Positions 26,405-34,434 of a stretch of DNA of 52,089 bases are shown here, piece after piece (the first letter of the stretch is position 1; each line of letters starts with the position of its first letter). Below the pieces are notes generated by a model that had not been told where the DNA came from, ran no database searches, and was given only the letters and a program-made list of their open reading frames with translations. Position numbers and translations under genes: made by a program. Source of the DNA: BS750m-G57 sp964607575. Its GTDB lineage: Bacteria > Planctomycetota > Phycisphaerae > SM23-33. The stretch covers positions 1 to 52,089 of the forward strand of contig CAZSLS010000019.1 in assembly GCA_964607575.1 (NCBI GenBank), given 5' to 3'.

Positions 26405-27502
26405 ATGCATAAGGCGATCATAACTGTTGTGGCGGTCGTGCTGACCGCTGGTATGGCCTCGGATCTGTTGGCGGTCGATAAAGCCAAAGCCCCCGCCGCC
26501 AAAACGCAAATCAAACCGCTGAAGGTCGTGATCCTGGTCGGCGGACACGGGTACGACAAGAAGAACTTCGACAAGGCCTGGGGCGAACACAAGGACATCC
26601 AGTGCGAAGTGTGGAAAGACAAGCCCTACACCGTTTTCGACGACATCTCCAAGTTCGACTACGACGTGGTCCTGCTGTACAACCTCTCAAGCGGTATCAC
26701 CGATGTGCAGAAAGCCAACTGGCTCAAACTGCTCAAGAAGGGCGTGGGGCTGGTGGTGTGGCATCACGCGCTTGCCGACTGCCAGAACTGGCCCGAATTT
26801 CTGAAGATCGCCGGATGCAAATTCTGGATGAAGCCAGGTAAGCTCGACGGTAAGAAGGTAGGCAAGAGCGGTACGGGACACGCGATTTACGAAATGAAGA
26901 TCGCCAACGCCGACCACCCGATAACGAAGGGAATGAAGGATTTCAAGATAAAGGACGAATCGTACAACAAGCAATCCTTCGCCAAGGGGATCAACGTGCT
27001 GGTCACCACCGACCACCCCAAAAGCGACAAGCCCATCGCCTGGACGAACGATTACAAGGGCGCCAAAGTATTCGGATACCAGGGCGGGCACGACGCAAAG
27101 GCGTGGACCAACCCCGGACACCGACGCCTGCTGGGCAACGGCATGAGATGGGTCGCGGGGCGCAAGTGCATCAACACACCGATGGCCGATGCCGCCCCCG
27201 CCGGGAAAACCTTCAAGAACCTCTCGGCGGCAGTAGGCTTCATATCCACCTGCCTCAACAAGAAGGATCACAAGACGCTGACGGCCGCATGCACGCACGC
27301 GCCAAACGTACACATACTCAAACAACTCGCAGCCGTTCACAAGAAACAACCGCTGCCCAAACTCTACGCCAAACAGAGCTTCCCCGCCAAAGGCGCCGCT
27401 TTCAAACTCGGCGGACACGATAAAGAACTCGGGCACATCCATATCGACTTCACAAAGCAGGACGGCGCATGGCGCCTGAAGACGATATTCGGATGCAGAT
27501 AG
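26405..27502 (+). CDS. Secreted ThuA-domain protein
   Basis: A 365-residue exported protein. AGGAG (26394-26398) supports the ATG at 26405, and a signal peptide follows (IITVVAVVLTAGMASDLLA). Residues about 40-255 form a ThuA-like glutamine-amidotransferase-fold domain: KVVILVGGHGYD, YDVVLLYNLSSG, GVGLVVWHHALAD, then DHPITKGMKDF and GYQGGHD. The last 95 residues form a second small domain with an NTF2/SnoaL-like feel (AVGFISTCLNKKDHKTLTAAC and a terminal WRLKTIF). ThuA proteins accompany oxidoreductases of sugar breakdown in planctomycetes, so a role in handling glycan products is plausible. Confidence 0.85.
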   Translation: MHKAIITVVAVVLTAGMASDLLAVDKAKAPAAKTQIKPLKVVILVGGHGYDKKNFDKAWGEHKDIQCEVWKDKPYTVFDDISKFDYDVVLLYNLSSGITDVQKANWLKLLKKGVGLVVWHHALADCQNWPEFLKIAGCKFWMKPGKLDGKKVGKSGTGHAIYEMKIANADHPITKGMKDFKIKDESYNKQSFAKGINVLVTTDHPKSDKPIAWTNDYKGAKVFGYQGGHDAKAWTNPGHRRLLGNGMRWVAGRKCINTPMADAAPAGKTFKNLSAAVGFISTCLNKKDHKTLTAACTHAPNVHILKQLAAVHKKQPLPKLYAKQSFPAKGAAFKLGGHDKELGHIHIDFTKQDGAWRLKTIFGCR

Positions 27503-27517
27503 TGGGAAGAGTCAGCA

Positions 27518-27548
27518 GCCCACAGATAGCAATGGCAATTCTGTGGGC
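27518..27548 (+). terminator. Stem-loop after the ThuA gene
   Basis: GCCCACAGA (27518-27526) and TCTGTGGGC (27540-27548) form a perfect 9-bp stem, 16 bases past the stop codon. The T-run is missing, so it is a terminator-like hairpin rather than a classic one. Confidence 0.55.
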
Positions 27549-27659
27549 CTGGATGCAGAATTAGTATGGGACTGTGTGGGGCAACGGGATCAAGATGAAC
27601 ACTCGGCGTTTCGCCGGGTAAATAGACTTGAAAATACTTTCACACTTCTCATTTTGTAC

Positions 27660-27688
27660 TTGACAGATAACCAGAGGGTAGGTACACT
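27660..27688 (+). promoter_or_regulatory. Promoter of the first PEP-CTERM gene
   Basis: TTGACA (27660-27665, perfect), a 17-base spacer, then TACACT (27683-27688, four of six). Transcription would begin near 27695, which gives a leader of about 345 nt before the start codon at 28039. Confidence 0.6.
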
Positions 27689-27694
27689 AATTAC

Positions 27695-28038
27695 GCTTCG
27701 TTTGAGCTGGCGGAGTCCAACCATGTTCGGAGGTTGGTTGGTGGGCAGGGGCGAATCCCGCTCCGATCCATTCCTGTCTTAGGCCGAAGGTTTCGGTTTG
27801 TCGGAACCGCCCCGACCAAGTTCTCGGAAAATGCATGCATTTGCGCCTGTTGCTTTCGCCTCAGGTGTGGCCGTGTTGGCCATTCCACATGGGATATGTG
27901 CGCCTCTGCTGCGCAGCATGAGACAGTACAGTAAGAATGAGGAATCCAGGAATCTTCGATCGTGATGTGACAGACCGGAGAAGAACGTTCACTCAAACAC
28001 TCAGAACACAAAAACGACAAAGAAAGAGAGATACGAAA
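27695..28038 (+). promoter_or_regulatory. Long structured 5' leader of the first PEP-CTERM gene
   Basis: This 344-base stretch has no convincing gene but several possible stems. CGGAG (27711-27715) pairs with CTCCG (27761-27765) and encloses a perfect CCAACC (27717-27722)/GGTTGG (27732-27737) hairpin. Next, CCGAA/TTCGG (27784-27796) and CGGTT/AACCG (27794-27809) compete for the same bases. The last 70 bases are purine- and A-rich before the start. The leader shares no obvious sequence with those of the two PEP-CTERM genes near 50-52 kb. Confidence 0.4.
27951..27968 (+). repeat. 18-bp direct repeat, left copy
   Basis: AATCTTCGATCGTGATGT, identical to 28818-28835. The two copies bracket the PEP-CTERM gene 28039-28797; GAATGAG-type bases precede both copies as well. 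Confidence 0.8.
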
Positions 28039-28797
28039 ATGAAACTCACAAGGGCAATCATAATACTGACAGTAGCATTCGCATTCGTAGCGCCGGCGGC
28101 CGGCGACTGGGACCCCGGCGATGGTCACAAGATGCACTTCCCGCAGTTGCCAGATCCGTTCGGGTGGGACGTCAACTTCACCGAGCCCATAGTTCTGGCC
28201 GACGACTGGCGGTGCTCGCAGAGCGGACCGGTTGAGGACGTCCACTTCTGGTTCTCGGCCCGGCACGATGAACTCATACCGCCGGATTCATTCATCACTG
28301 GCATCCACGTCAGCATCCACAGTGACGACCGCTCGGGCCCCTTCAGCAAGCCCGGCGAACTGCTGTGGGAAGATGACTTCCAGGTGGGGAGTTTCGCAAT
28401 CCACCACGCCGGCACGGGCCAGCAGGGATTCTTCGATCCGCCTACCGGTGGAGTCTACCCCAACGACCACTTCAACATCTGGCAGGCGAACATCACCGAC
28501 ATCGTCGATCCGTTCATTCAGGAGGTTGGGAAAATCTACTGGCTGGACCTGTCGGTGACGTCCGCGATTCCTTTTCCGGGTTTGGAGTATGGCTGGAAGA
28601 CGTCGCAAGATCATTTTGAGGACGCCGCGGTTTATGGGCGCCGCGACGATCCGAATATGGACTGGCAACCGCTGTTCGACCCGTTCACCGGCGAACAGAT
28701 CGACCTGGCGTTTGTAATCACCCCCGAACCGGCGACGATGTCACTGCTGTGCATCGGCGGGCTGGCCCTGCTGCGCAGAAGGCGACAGCGACAATGA
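28039..28797 (+). CDS. PEP-CTERM surface protein
   Basis: A 252-residue exported protein. The ATG at 28039 has a purine-rich AGAAAGAGAG upstream; the longer frame adds a basic stretch with no signal. A signal peptide (AIIILTVAFAFVAPAAG) is followed by a domain with the features IVLADDWRC, VEDVHFWFSA, FHVSIH-like strands and PGELLWEDDF, which recur in planctomycete PEP-CTERM proteins (I associate it with DUF7901, not checked). The C-terminus is the sorting signal: PEPATM, a hydrophobic helix, then RRRR. It would be cut and anchored by an exosortase encoded elsewhere. Confidence 0.85.
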   Translation: MKLTRAIIILTVAFAFVAPAAGDWDPGDGHKMHFPQLPDPFGWDVNFTEPIVLADDWRCSQSGPVEDVHFWFSARHDELIPPDSFITGIHVSIHSDDRSGPFSKPGELLWEDDFQVGSFAIHHAGTGQQGFFDPPTGGVYPNDHFNIWQANITDIVDPFIQEVGKIYWLDLSVTSAIPFPGLEYGWKTSQDHFEDAAVYGRRDDPNMDWQPLFDPFTGEQIDLAFVITPEPATMSLLCIGGLALLRRRRQRQ

Positions 28798-28813
28798 GAA
28801 TGAGAATGAGAAT
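28793..28813 (+). repeat. AATGAG tandem repeat across the stop codon
   Basis: The hexamer AATGAG is repeated three and a half times. The TGA stop of the PEP-CTERM gene (28795-28797) is in the first unit, so each unit carries TGA and extra stops follow in the same frame. Confidence 0.8.
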
Positions 28814-28817
28814 AAAA

Positions 28818-28835
28818 AATCTTCGATCGTGATGT
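28818..28835 (+). repeat. 18-bp direct repeat, right copy
   Basis: Identical to 27951-27968, lying 20 bases after the stop codon of the PEP-CTERM gene. The pair could be a duplication scar or the edges of a gene cassette. Confidence 0.8.
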
Positions 28836-28947
28836 CGGGCCACGGGCTGACGCGGTCACCTCAGACGCCTGAGTCCCTGGCCCGCATCACCGGAGATTGA
28901 CTATGTCGCGATGTTTGGCTGGGCGATTGTAGCGAACGGGGGCTTCC

Positions 28948-28977
28948 TTGCGGTGGCGAGGGTGGCGACGTTACAAT
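28948..28977 (+). promoter_or_regulatory. Candidate promoter of the HzsA-like gene
   Basis: TTGCGG (28948-28953), an 18-base spacer and TACAAT (28972-28977, five of six). It would start transcription near 28984, some 30 bases before the start codon. Confidence 0.5.
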
Positions 28978-29014
28978 GGATGCTCGACTTATCACTGGAT
29001 AATGGAGCATTCCG

Positions 29015-31177
29015 ATGAAGAAAACAATCGTTACCGTCCTGCTGTTACTGACCGCCTGCACACAGGCGGCGGACCCACTGATGAATTTCAAGAAGCTGGT
29101 CTTCGTCAAACGCCAGACTTATCACTCGTCGCACTTCTACACTGACTTCATCGACGGGTGCGGGCGGTACGGCGGGAACCTTTGCGTCCTGGACATGAAG
29201 ACCAAAAAGGTCACCGATCTGATTCCCGAAATGAAGGCTGGGATCTTCGGGCGGTTCGACCTGCACTTCGACGCGAAAAAAATCGTCTTCGACTGGAAGA
29301 AGGCGCCCAAGGAAGGTTTCCGCATCTACGAGATCGGCATCGATCCGGTGAAGGGCGTCCGCACGAGCGATCCAAAGCAGCTTACGTTCCCGCCGGCCGA
29401 CGAGCAGGCGCGCATCAAGAAATACGACAACTCGTTCCTCGGCGGCACGGCCCGCATGTACTACCACCAGACCGACGACATGCACCCGTGCTATCTGCCC
29501 GACGGCGGGATAATGCTGGTCTCGACGCGGTGCGAGTACGGTACGCTGTGCGATTCGCCGGACGTCCTGTCGACCACGGTGATGTACCGCATGGACGGTG
29601 ACGGGAAGAATCTGGAAAAACTCACCAACAGCCCCGTCAGCGAATTCTCGCCGTCGATGATGTCCGACGGGCGAGTGCTGTATACGCGTTGGGAATACGT
29701 CGACAAGGGTCAGATCGGAATCAAGTGCCTGTGGGCGATGTACCCCGACGGTAGCGGAACGGTCGAGATCTACGGTAACGATATCCGCGTCCCCCCCACC
29801 TTCCTGCACGGGCGACAGATTCCGGGTAAGACCAACCAGTTCGTAATGCTCGGTACGCCCCACTGGCCCCAGAGCGGGATCGGCACGGTGATCCGCATCG
29901 ACACCAAAAAGGATATCCGCACTCGTGAACCGATGACCTACATCACCCCCACCGTCGACGTCAAGCAGGAGCCCGGCTGGAACCATCTGGTCAACGGTAA
30001 GTGGGTCAGGCACGGTAACGGGCCGCTCTACATGGACCCCTACCCGCTGTCGATGAGCACGTTCCTGGTGGCGTACAATCCCGACAAGAAATGGAATGAT
30101 TCCATAGCCTACGGGCTGTACAAGCTCACCGAATCGGGCGATCACGTGAAGATCCACACCGAGGCGGACACCTCGTGCTGGCAACCGTATCCGCTGCGGA
30201 CCCGCAAAACCCCGCCGGTGCTCCGAGCCGCGATCGATAAGAAACTGGCCGCGAAGAACCTGGCGCTCTGCACGGTTCAGGACATCTACTTCGGTATGGA
30301 GGGAATCAAGCGCGGCGAGGTGAAATACATCCGGATCATGGAGCAACTCCCGCGCCCGTGGGACTGCAGGCGATTCTGGGACCCGCGAGGCAAGCTCACC
30401 CGCCACACGCGCCTGATCAGCCTGGGGACCGCACTGGCGGGCAAGGCGATGTGGGGCATCGTGCCCGTCGAGAAAGACGGATCGGCCCACTTCACGGTAC
30501 CGGCCGACCGGAACATCTACTTCCAGGCCCTCGACGAAAACTATCTGGAACTCCAGCGCGAGCGAACGTACGTGAACTACCGCCCCGGCGAGAAGCGATC
30601 GTGCGTCGGTTGTCACGAGACGCCCAACGACTCACCGCCCCACACCGGTAAGCTGCCCCTGGCGATGAAGCGCCCGCCCAGCAGCCCCGGGCCGCAACCG
30701 GGCGACAAGACCGGCAAGCAGGTCATGCACTACCCCGCGTACGTCCAGCCCGTTCTCGACAAGCATTGCGTAAGGTGTCACGGAGCCGAGAAGCCGGCGG
30801 CCAAGCTCGATCTGACCGGCGAACTGACCACGCAGTTTTCCCGCTCGTACGAAAACCTGATACGCCGCAAAATGGTCCCCACGTACCGCGAATTCACCGA
30901 CTGGGAAGGCTCGTCGTACTCACCGCCGAAATCGATCGGCTCGCACAAGAGCAAACTGATCGCCCAGGTGATGAAAGGCTGCCCCGGTAACAAGAAGAAG
31001 CTCCCCCTTGCCGACCTGGCGAAACTGGCGACATGGGTGGATGCAAGCGGAATATACTTCGGATCGTACTGGGGACGGCGCCACATCAAGTTCAAGGACC
31101 ATCCGAACTTCCGCCCGGTCCCGACGTTCGAAGAAGCGACCAGCAACAAATGCCCGACGCCCGTAAAAGACAGATAA
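29015..31177 (+). CDS. Hydrazine-synthase-alpha-like secreted protein with two c-type haem motifs
   Basis: A 720-residue exported protein. GGAG lies seven bases before the ATG. The signal has a lipobox-like LTAC (Cys15), although cleavage at TQA-A is also possible. Residues about 25-490 form a beta-propeller-like region with HPCYLPDGGIMLVSTRCEY, a block I recognise from proteins annotated as HZS-alpha middle domain in many planctomycetes. Two haem c attachment motifs follow: CVGCH (530-534) and CVRCH (585-589); the second sits in a YPAYVQPVLDKHC context typical of planctomycete cytochromes. It is not expected to make hydrazine: no HzsB/C partner is nearby and the relatives are widespread in non-anammox bacteria. 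A redox or sugar-oxidation role at the envelope is inferred. A sulfatase follows 36 bases downstream. Confidence 0.82.
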   Translation: MKKTIVTVLLLLTACTQAADPLMNFKKLVFVKRQTYHSSHFYTDFIDGCGRYGGNLCVLDMKTKKVTDLIPEMKAGIFGRFDLHFDAKKIVFDWKKAPKEGFRIYEIGIDPVKGVRTSDPKQLTFPPADEQARIKKYDNSFLGGTARMYYHQTDDMHPCYLPDGGIMLVSTRCEYGTLCDSPDVLSTTVMYRMDGDGKNLEKLTNSPVSEFSPSMMSDGRVLYTRWEYVDKGQIGIKCLWAMYPDGSGTVEIYGNDIRVPPTFLHGRQIPGKTNQFVMLGTPHWPQSGIGTVIRIDTKKDIRTREPMTYITPTVDVKQEPGWNHLVNGKWVRHGNGPLYMDPYPLSMSTFLVAYNPDKKWNDSIAYGLYKLTESGDHVKIHTEADTSCWQPYPLRTRKTPPVLRAAIDKKLAAKNLALCTVQDIYFGMEGIKRGEVKYIRIMEQLPRPWDCRRFWDPRGKLTRHTRLISLGTALAGKAMWGIVPVEKDGSAHFTVPADRNIYFQALDENYLELQRERTYVNYRPGEKRSCVGCHETPNDSPPHTGKLPLAMKRPPSSPGPQPGDKTGKQVMHYPAYVQPVLDKHCVRCHGAEKPAAKLDLTGELTTQFSRSYENLIRRKMVPTYREFTDWEGSSYSPPKSIGSHKSKLIAQVMKGCPGNKKKLPLADLAKLATWVDASGIYFGSYWGRRHIKFKDHPNFRPVPTFEEATSNKCPTPVKDR

Positions 31178-31213
31178 CCCGACGCGACAACGAATCATCA
31201 CCAGGAAAGAACC

Positions 31214-32656
31214 ATGACACAGACTCGCAGAAGTTTTCTCAGGCAGGTTGGCGCTGCGGCTGCAGCATTGACCCTCGGCGGTTCGGCGTTTGCGAAAGCG
31301 GCGGCCGCGGCGGGCAAAAGTAAAAAACCTAACTTCGTCCTGATCTTCATCGACGATATGGGCTACGGGGATATCGGCTGCTTCGGGTCGAAAAAGAACC
31401 GCACGCCCAAACTCGACCAGATGGCCGCCGAAGGCATGCGATTCACCAGCTTCTACGTGACCAGCAGCGTCTGCACTCCGTCGCGATCGAGCCTGATGAC
31501 CGGCTGCTATCCGCGTCGCGTCAACATGCACGTGAACCAGCGGAATCTCTGCGTACTGTTCCCCGGCGACCCAAAGGGGCTCAACCCCAACGAAATCACG
31601 ATCGCCGAAGTTCTCAAGGCCCGCGGTTACGCGACGATGTGCATAGGCAAGTGGCATCTCGGCGACCAGCCGAAATTCCTGCCCACCAGCCAGGGCTTCG
31701 ACTCGTACTTCGGAATCCCGTATTCCAACGACATGGGCGGAAGAAGCAAAACCAAAGGACGCCCCCCCCTGCCCCTGATGCAGGACGAGAAAGTCATCGA
31801 GGCCCCGGTTAACCAGGACACCCTGACGAAACGCTACACCGAACAAGCCGTCAAGTTCATCACCGCCAACAAGGACAAACCGTTCTTTGTCTACATCCCC
31901 CACGCCATGGTCCATCTGCCCCTGCACGCGTCCGACGCATTCCGCGACAAGTCGAAAAACGGACGATACGGAGACGCGGTCGAAGAACTAGACTGGTCGA
32001 CCGGACAAATCCTCAAGACGCTCAAGGACCTCAAGCTCGACGATAACACGCTGGTGATCTTCACGTCCGACAACGGTTCGACCGGGCGCCACGGCGGGTC
32101 CAACGCCCCCCTTCGCGGCCGCAAGGGGCAAACGCTCGAAGGCGGACAGCGCGTGCCGTGCGTAATGCGCTGGCCCGGAAAGATACCCGCGGGCAAAACG
32201 TGCGACGCCCTGACGTCAACCATCGACGTCCTTCCGACATTCGCCCGCCTGGCGGGGACCACCGCCCCGAAGGATCGCATCATCGACGGACGCGACATCA
32301 TGCCCCTGATGAGCGGAGCCAAAGACGCAAAAAGCCCGCACGAAGCGTTCTACTTCTACCAGATGGACCAGTTGCAGGCCGTACGCTCTGGACAGTGGAA
32401 ACTCGAACTCGCTCTGAAATCTCGCAAGCGAAACTGGGGCAAGCCCGAGGGGACCACCACGATGAAGCTGTTCGACCTGAAAAACGATATCCACGAGGAC
32501 AAAGACGTCTCATCCGCAAATCCGGAGATCGTAAAACGCATGCTGGCGCTCGCCGAAAAGGCTCGCGCGGACCTCGGCGACGTGAACCGCCCAGGCAAGA
32601 ATCAACGCCCCGCGGGTATCGTTAAGAAACCGATCAGACAGTACCTGAAGGAATAG
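31214..32656 (+). CDS. Exported sulfatase, formylglycine type (CTPSR)
   Basis: A 480-residue arylsulfatase-A-like enzyme. The Tat signal reads TRRSFLRQ followed by an Ala/Gly-rich hydrophobic segment. Metal ligands Asp47-Asp48 lie in FIDDMGYGD; Cys87 of CTPSR is the formylglycine site; GKWHLGDQ and FTSDNGS complete the active site. A ribosome-binding AGGA is eight to nine bases upstream of the ATG. It follows the di-haem protein by 36 bases, so they are probably co-transcribed. The arrangement suggests that desulfation and the unknown redox step belong to one pathway. Inverted repeats lie just downstream. Confidence 0.94.
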   Translation: MTQTRRSFLRQVGAAAAALTLGGSAFAKAAAAAGKSKKPNFVLIFIDDMGYGDIGCFGSKKNRTPKLDQMAAEGMRFTSFYVTSSVCTPSRSSLMTGCYPRRVNMHVNQRNLCVLFPGDPKGLNPNEITIAEVLKARGYATMCIGKWHLGDQPKFLPTSQGFDSYFGIPYSNDMGGRSKTKGRPPLPLMQDEKVIEAPVNQDTLTKRYTEQAVKFITANKDKPFFVYIPHAMVHLPLHASDAFRDKSKNGRYGDAVEELDWSTGQILKTLKDLKLDDNTLVIFTSDNGSTGRHGGSNAPLRGRKGQTLEGGQRVPCVMRWPGKIPAGKTCDALTSTIDVLPTFARLAGTTAPKDRIIDGRDIMPLMSGAKDAKSPHEAFYFYQMDQLQAVRSGQWKLELALKSRKRNWGKPEGTTTMKLFDLKNDIHEDKDVSSANPEIVKRMLALAEKARADLGDVNRPGKNQRPAGIVKKPIRQYLKE

Positions 32657-32689
32657 AGCGGGTGTATATTCCTTGAGTCTTCCGCCGTT

Positions 32690-32844
32690 GAGCCCTCCGG
32701 AGGAGGGTGACTTGAAGACCACGCAACACCCGTCTCAAGTCACCCTCCTCAAGAGGGCTCCAGATGTTTTTACAATCTATTCCCAAGGCTCACCCTGCGG
32801 GGTCGCCCTGGGCTACGATCAGGTCACCCTCCTCCGGAGGGCTC
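32690..32844. repeat. Three-armed inverted repeat with alternative pairing
   Basis: The left arm (32690-32715, GAGCCCTCCGG...GACTTGA) can pair with the near arm 32735-32760 (two mismatches in 26) through a 19-base loop, or with the far arm 32819-32844 (one mismatch in 26) through a loop of about 100 bases. It lies between the stops of the converging sulfatase and Gfo/Idh/MocA genes and ends ten bases before the latter. A terminator is the simplest role. The 58 bases between the last two arms hold nothing else I recognise. Confidence 0.6.
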
Positions 32845-32853
32845 TGAGATTCG

Positions 32854-34254
32854 CTACAACGACCATCCGTCGCGGTACTTCGGGTCTACCAGGTCGTTGG
32901 CGTGCTTGGAGTTGGTGACCTTCATCGCCGCCGCGTCCCACTGAATCAGTCGCCTGGCGCGAAGGGACAACGCGCCGAGGAGACCCATCTCGGTCATCTC
33001 GCAACCGAACTCGATGGGACACGTGGTCTTCTTGCCCGTCTTGCACGCATCGACCCATTCGGTGTAGTGAACTTTGTAATCGCAGCGGGGCATGGTTTTT
33101 GGCGGTTGCTTGAAGTCCTTGAACGTTTTCTCGGGCAGGAGCAGACCGCCGGTGATACCGCGACGATTACCAAACGGATTTCCACCGGAGTAGCCCGTGA
33201 GCAGCTTACCCTTTTCGCCTTCAAAGAGCAGGCCCATCGAGGGCAGCGCGAGTCTGTCATCAAGCTCTTCGGGTCGGTTGGGCTTGATACCGCCGTCGTA
33301 CCAGTGGACCCTCAGCGGGGGTAGCTTTCCGCGAGCGGGGAATTTCCAGGTGACGGTGTTGGCGTTGCCCTGGCATTCGGGCGTCGAGACGCGCCCGTTA
33401 AAATACCCGGTGTACTTGTGCGTGCTGCTGCTGGAGATCGAAGTCGGTGCGCCGAGCTTCAACTCGCGGAAGTACACGTGAAACGTGTGGCAGGTCATGT
33501 CGCCGACCGTACCGGTACCAAAATCCCACCACGATCGCCACTTGCCCGGATGGTATGCCCGATGGTACGGGCGATACGGCGCCGGGCCGATCCACAGGTC
33601 CCAGTCCATCCCGGGCGGCGGGGTTTGTTTGTCTCTCGGGCGGGCTTCCAGGCACGGGTACTTCGGGTGATCGCACCAGATGTGCAGTTGGCGAATCCCA
33701 CCGATTACTCCCGTGCCCAGCAGTTCGGTGGTGCTCCGGGAGTTGTCCGTACCGGAAGACTGGACGCTCGATTTGGTGACGATGTCCTTTGCGGCAAGCA
33801 GGGCCTTGCAGATCTGGCGGGCCTCGCCAATCGAATGCGTCAGCGGTTTGGCGCAGTAGATGTGTTTCTTGAGTTTTATCGCAGCCGACATGACGACCGC
33901 GTGAGTATGGTCGGGCGTGGCGATTATGAGCCCATCGAACTTCTTGGCCTCCTTGTCGAACATCTTGCGGAAGTCGTGATAGCGTGTGGCTTTTGAATAT
34001 CGCTTGAACACCCTGCCGGCGAAACGGTGGTCCAGATCGCACAGGCTGACGACATCGATACGATTACGGCAGCCATGCAGGTAGCCACTGCCCATCCCAC
34101 CGATCCCGACGGCTGCGACCTGGAGCCTGTCGCTCGGCGCGGGCTTACCCGGTGCGGCGCTCAACACCCCGCGAGGAACGAAAAGCGGAATCGCGACCCC
34201 GGCGGCAAGAACGGTGCGTCGGGAGATTCTCTCTGCATTCTTTTTCGATGCCAT
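32854..34254 (-). CDS. Exported Gfo/Idh/MocA-family oxidoreductase
   Basis: A 466-residue NAD(P)-type sugar oxidoreductase with a Tat signal (SRRTVLAAGV then VPRGVLSAAPG), so it would be exported with its cofactor bound. The Rossmann motif is VGIGGMGSG (about 49-57), followed by SLCDLD and IIATPDHTHA. The usual EKP motif reads CAKP, with Ala in place of Glu while the lysine is kept. A C-terminal domain includes WDLWIGPAP and a conserved WWDFGTG segment. The start at 34254 has AAGGA upstream. It is transcribed from a good promoter (34293-34322), divergent from the next sulfatase. It probably acts on sugars or glycosides released from the polymer. Confidence 0.92.
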   Translation of the reverse strand: MASKKNAERISRRTVLAAGVAIPLFVPRGVLSAAPGKPAPSDRLQVAAVGIGGMGSGYLHGCRNRIDVVSLCDLDHRFAGRVFKRYSKATRYHDFRKMFDKEAKKFDGLIIATPDHTHAVVMSAAIKLKKHIYCAKPLTHSIGEARQICKALLAAKDIVTKSSVQSSGTDNSRSTTELLGTGVIGGIRQLHIWCDHPKYPCLEARPRDKQTPPPGMDWDLWIGPAPYRPYHRAYHPGKWRSWWDFGTGTVGDMTCHTFHVYFRELKLGAPTSISSSSTHKYTGYFNGRVSTPECQGNANTVTWKFPARGKLPPLRVHWYDGGIKPNRPEELDDRLALPSMGLLFEGEKGKLLTGYSGGNPFGNRRGITGGLLLPEKTFKDFKQPPKTMPRCDYKVHYTEWVDACKTGKKTTCPIEFGCEMTEMGLLGALSLRARRLIQWDAAAMKVTNSKHANDLVDPKYRDGWSL

Positions 34255-34292
34255 ATTGATTGTCCTTGTTGACCGGCGTTCGTTGAACCGCC

Positions 34293-34322
34293 AGTATATC
34301 CCCGCCGTTTCCAACAGGTCAA
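34293..34322 (-). promoter_or_regulatory. Promoter of the Gfo/Idh/MocA gene
   Basis: On the minus strand TTGACC (34317-34322, five of six), an 18-base spacer and TATACT (34293-34298, five of six). Transcription would start near 34286, about 30 bases before the start codon. Confidence 0.65.
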
Positions 34323-34354
34323 GGCACCAAGGTAGCCCGCACAAAACGGTATGC

Positions 34355-34382
34355 TTGTAAGACAGCGCCGAGAAGGTAGAAT
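34355..34382 (+). promoter_or_regulatory. Candidate promoter of the sulfatase/beta-helix/PQQ operon
   Basis: TTGTAA (34355-34360, four of six), a 16-base spacer and TAGAAT (34377-34382, five of six), ending 52 bases before the GTG start at 34435. It is divergent from the Gfo/Idh/MocA promoter. Confidence 0.5.
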
Positions 34383-34434
34383 CATCACGCGAATCGACCG
34401 CCCTGCCGACAGGCTAATCGAAAGGAAAGAAACT

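Noticed and set aside
27711..27765. tRNA-like fold
   Set aside because: The stems resemble an acceptor, one arm and a T-arm-like GGGGCGAATCCC, but the length (55 bases) is too short and the anticodon arm is missing. Kept as part of a structured leader.
27734..27934. 66-codon open frame within the PEP-CTERM leader
   Set aside because: No ribosome-binding site, odd composition (many Arg, Cys), and it coincides with the RNA stems.
29045..30616. Minus-strand reading frame of 523 codons
   Set aside because: Antisense shadow of the HzsA-like gene.
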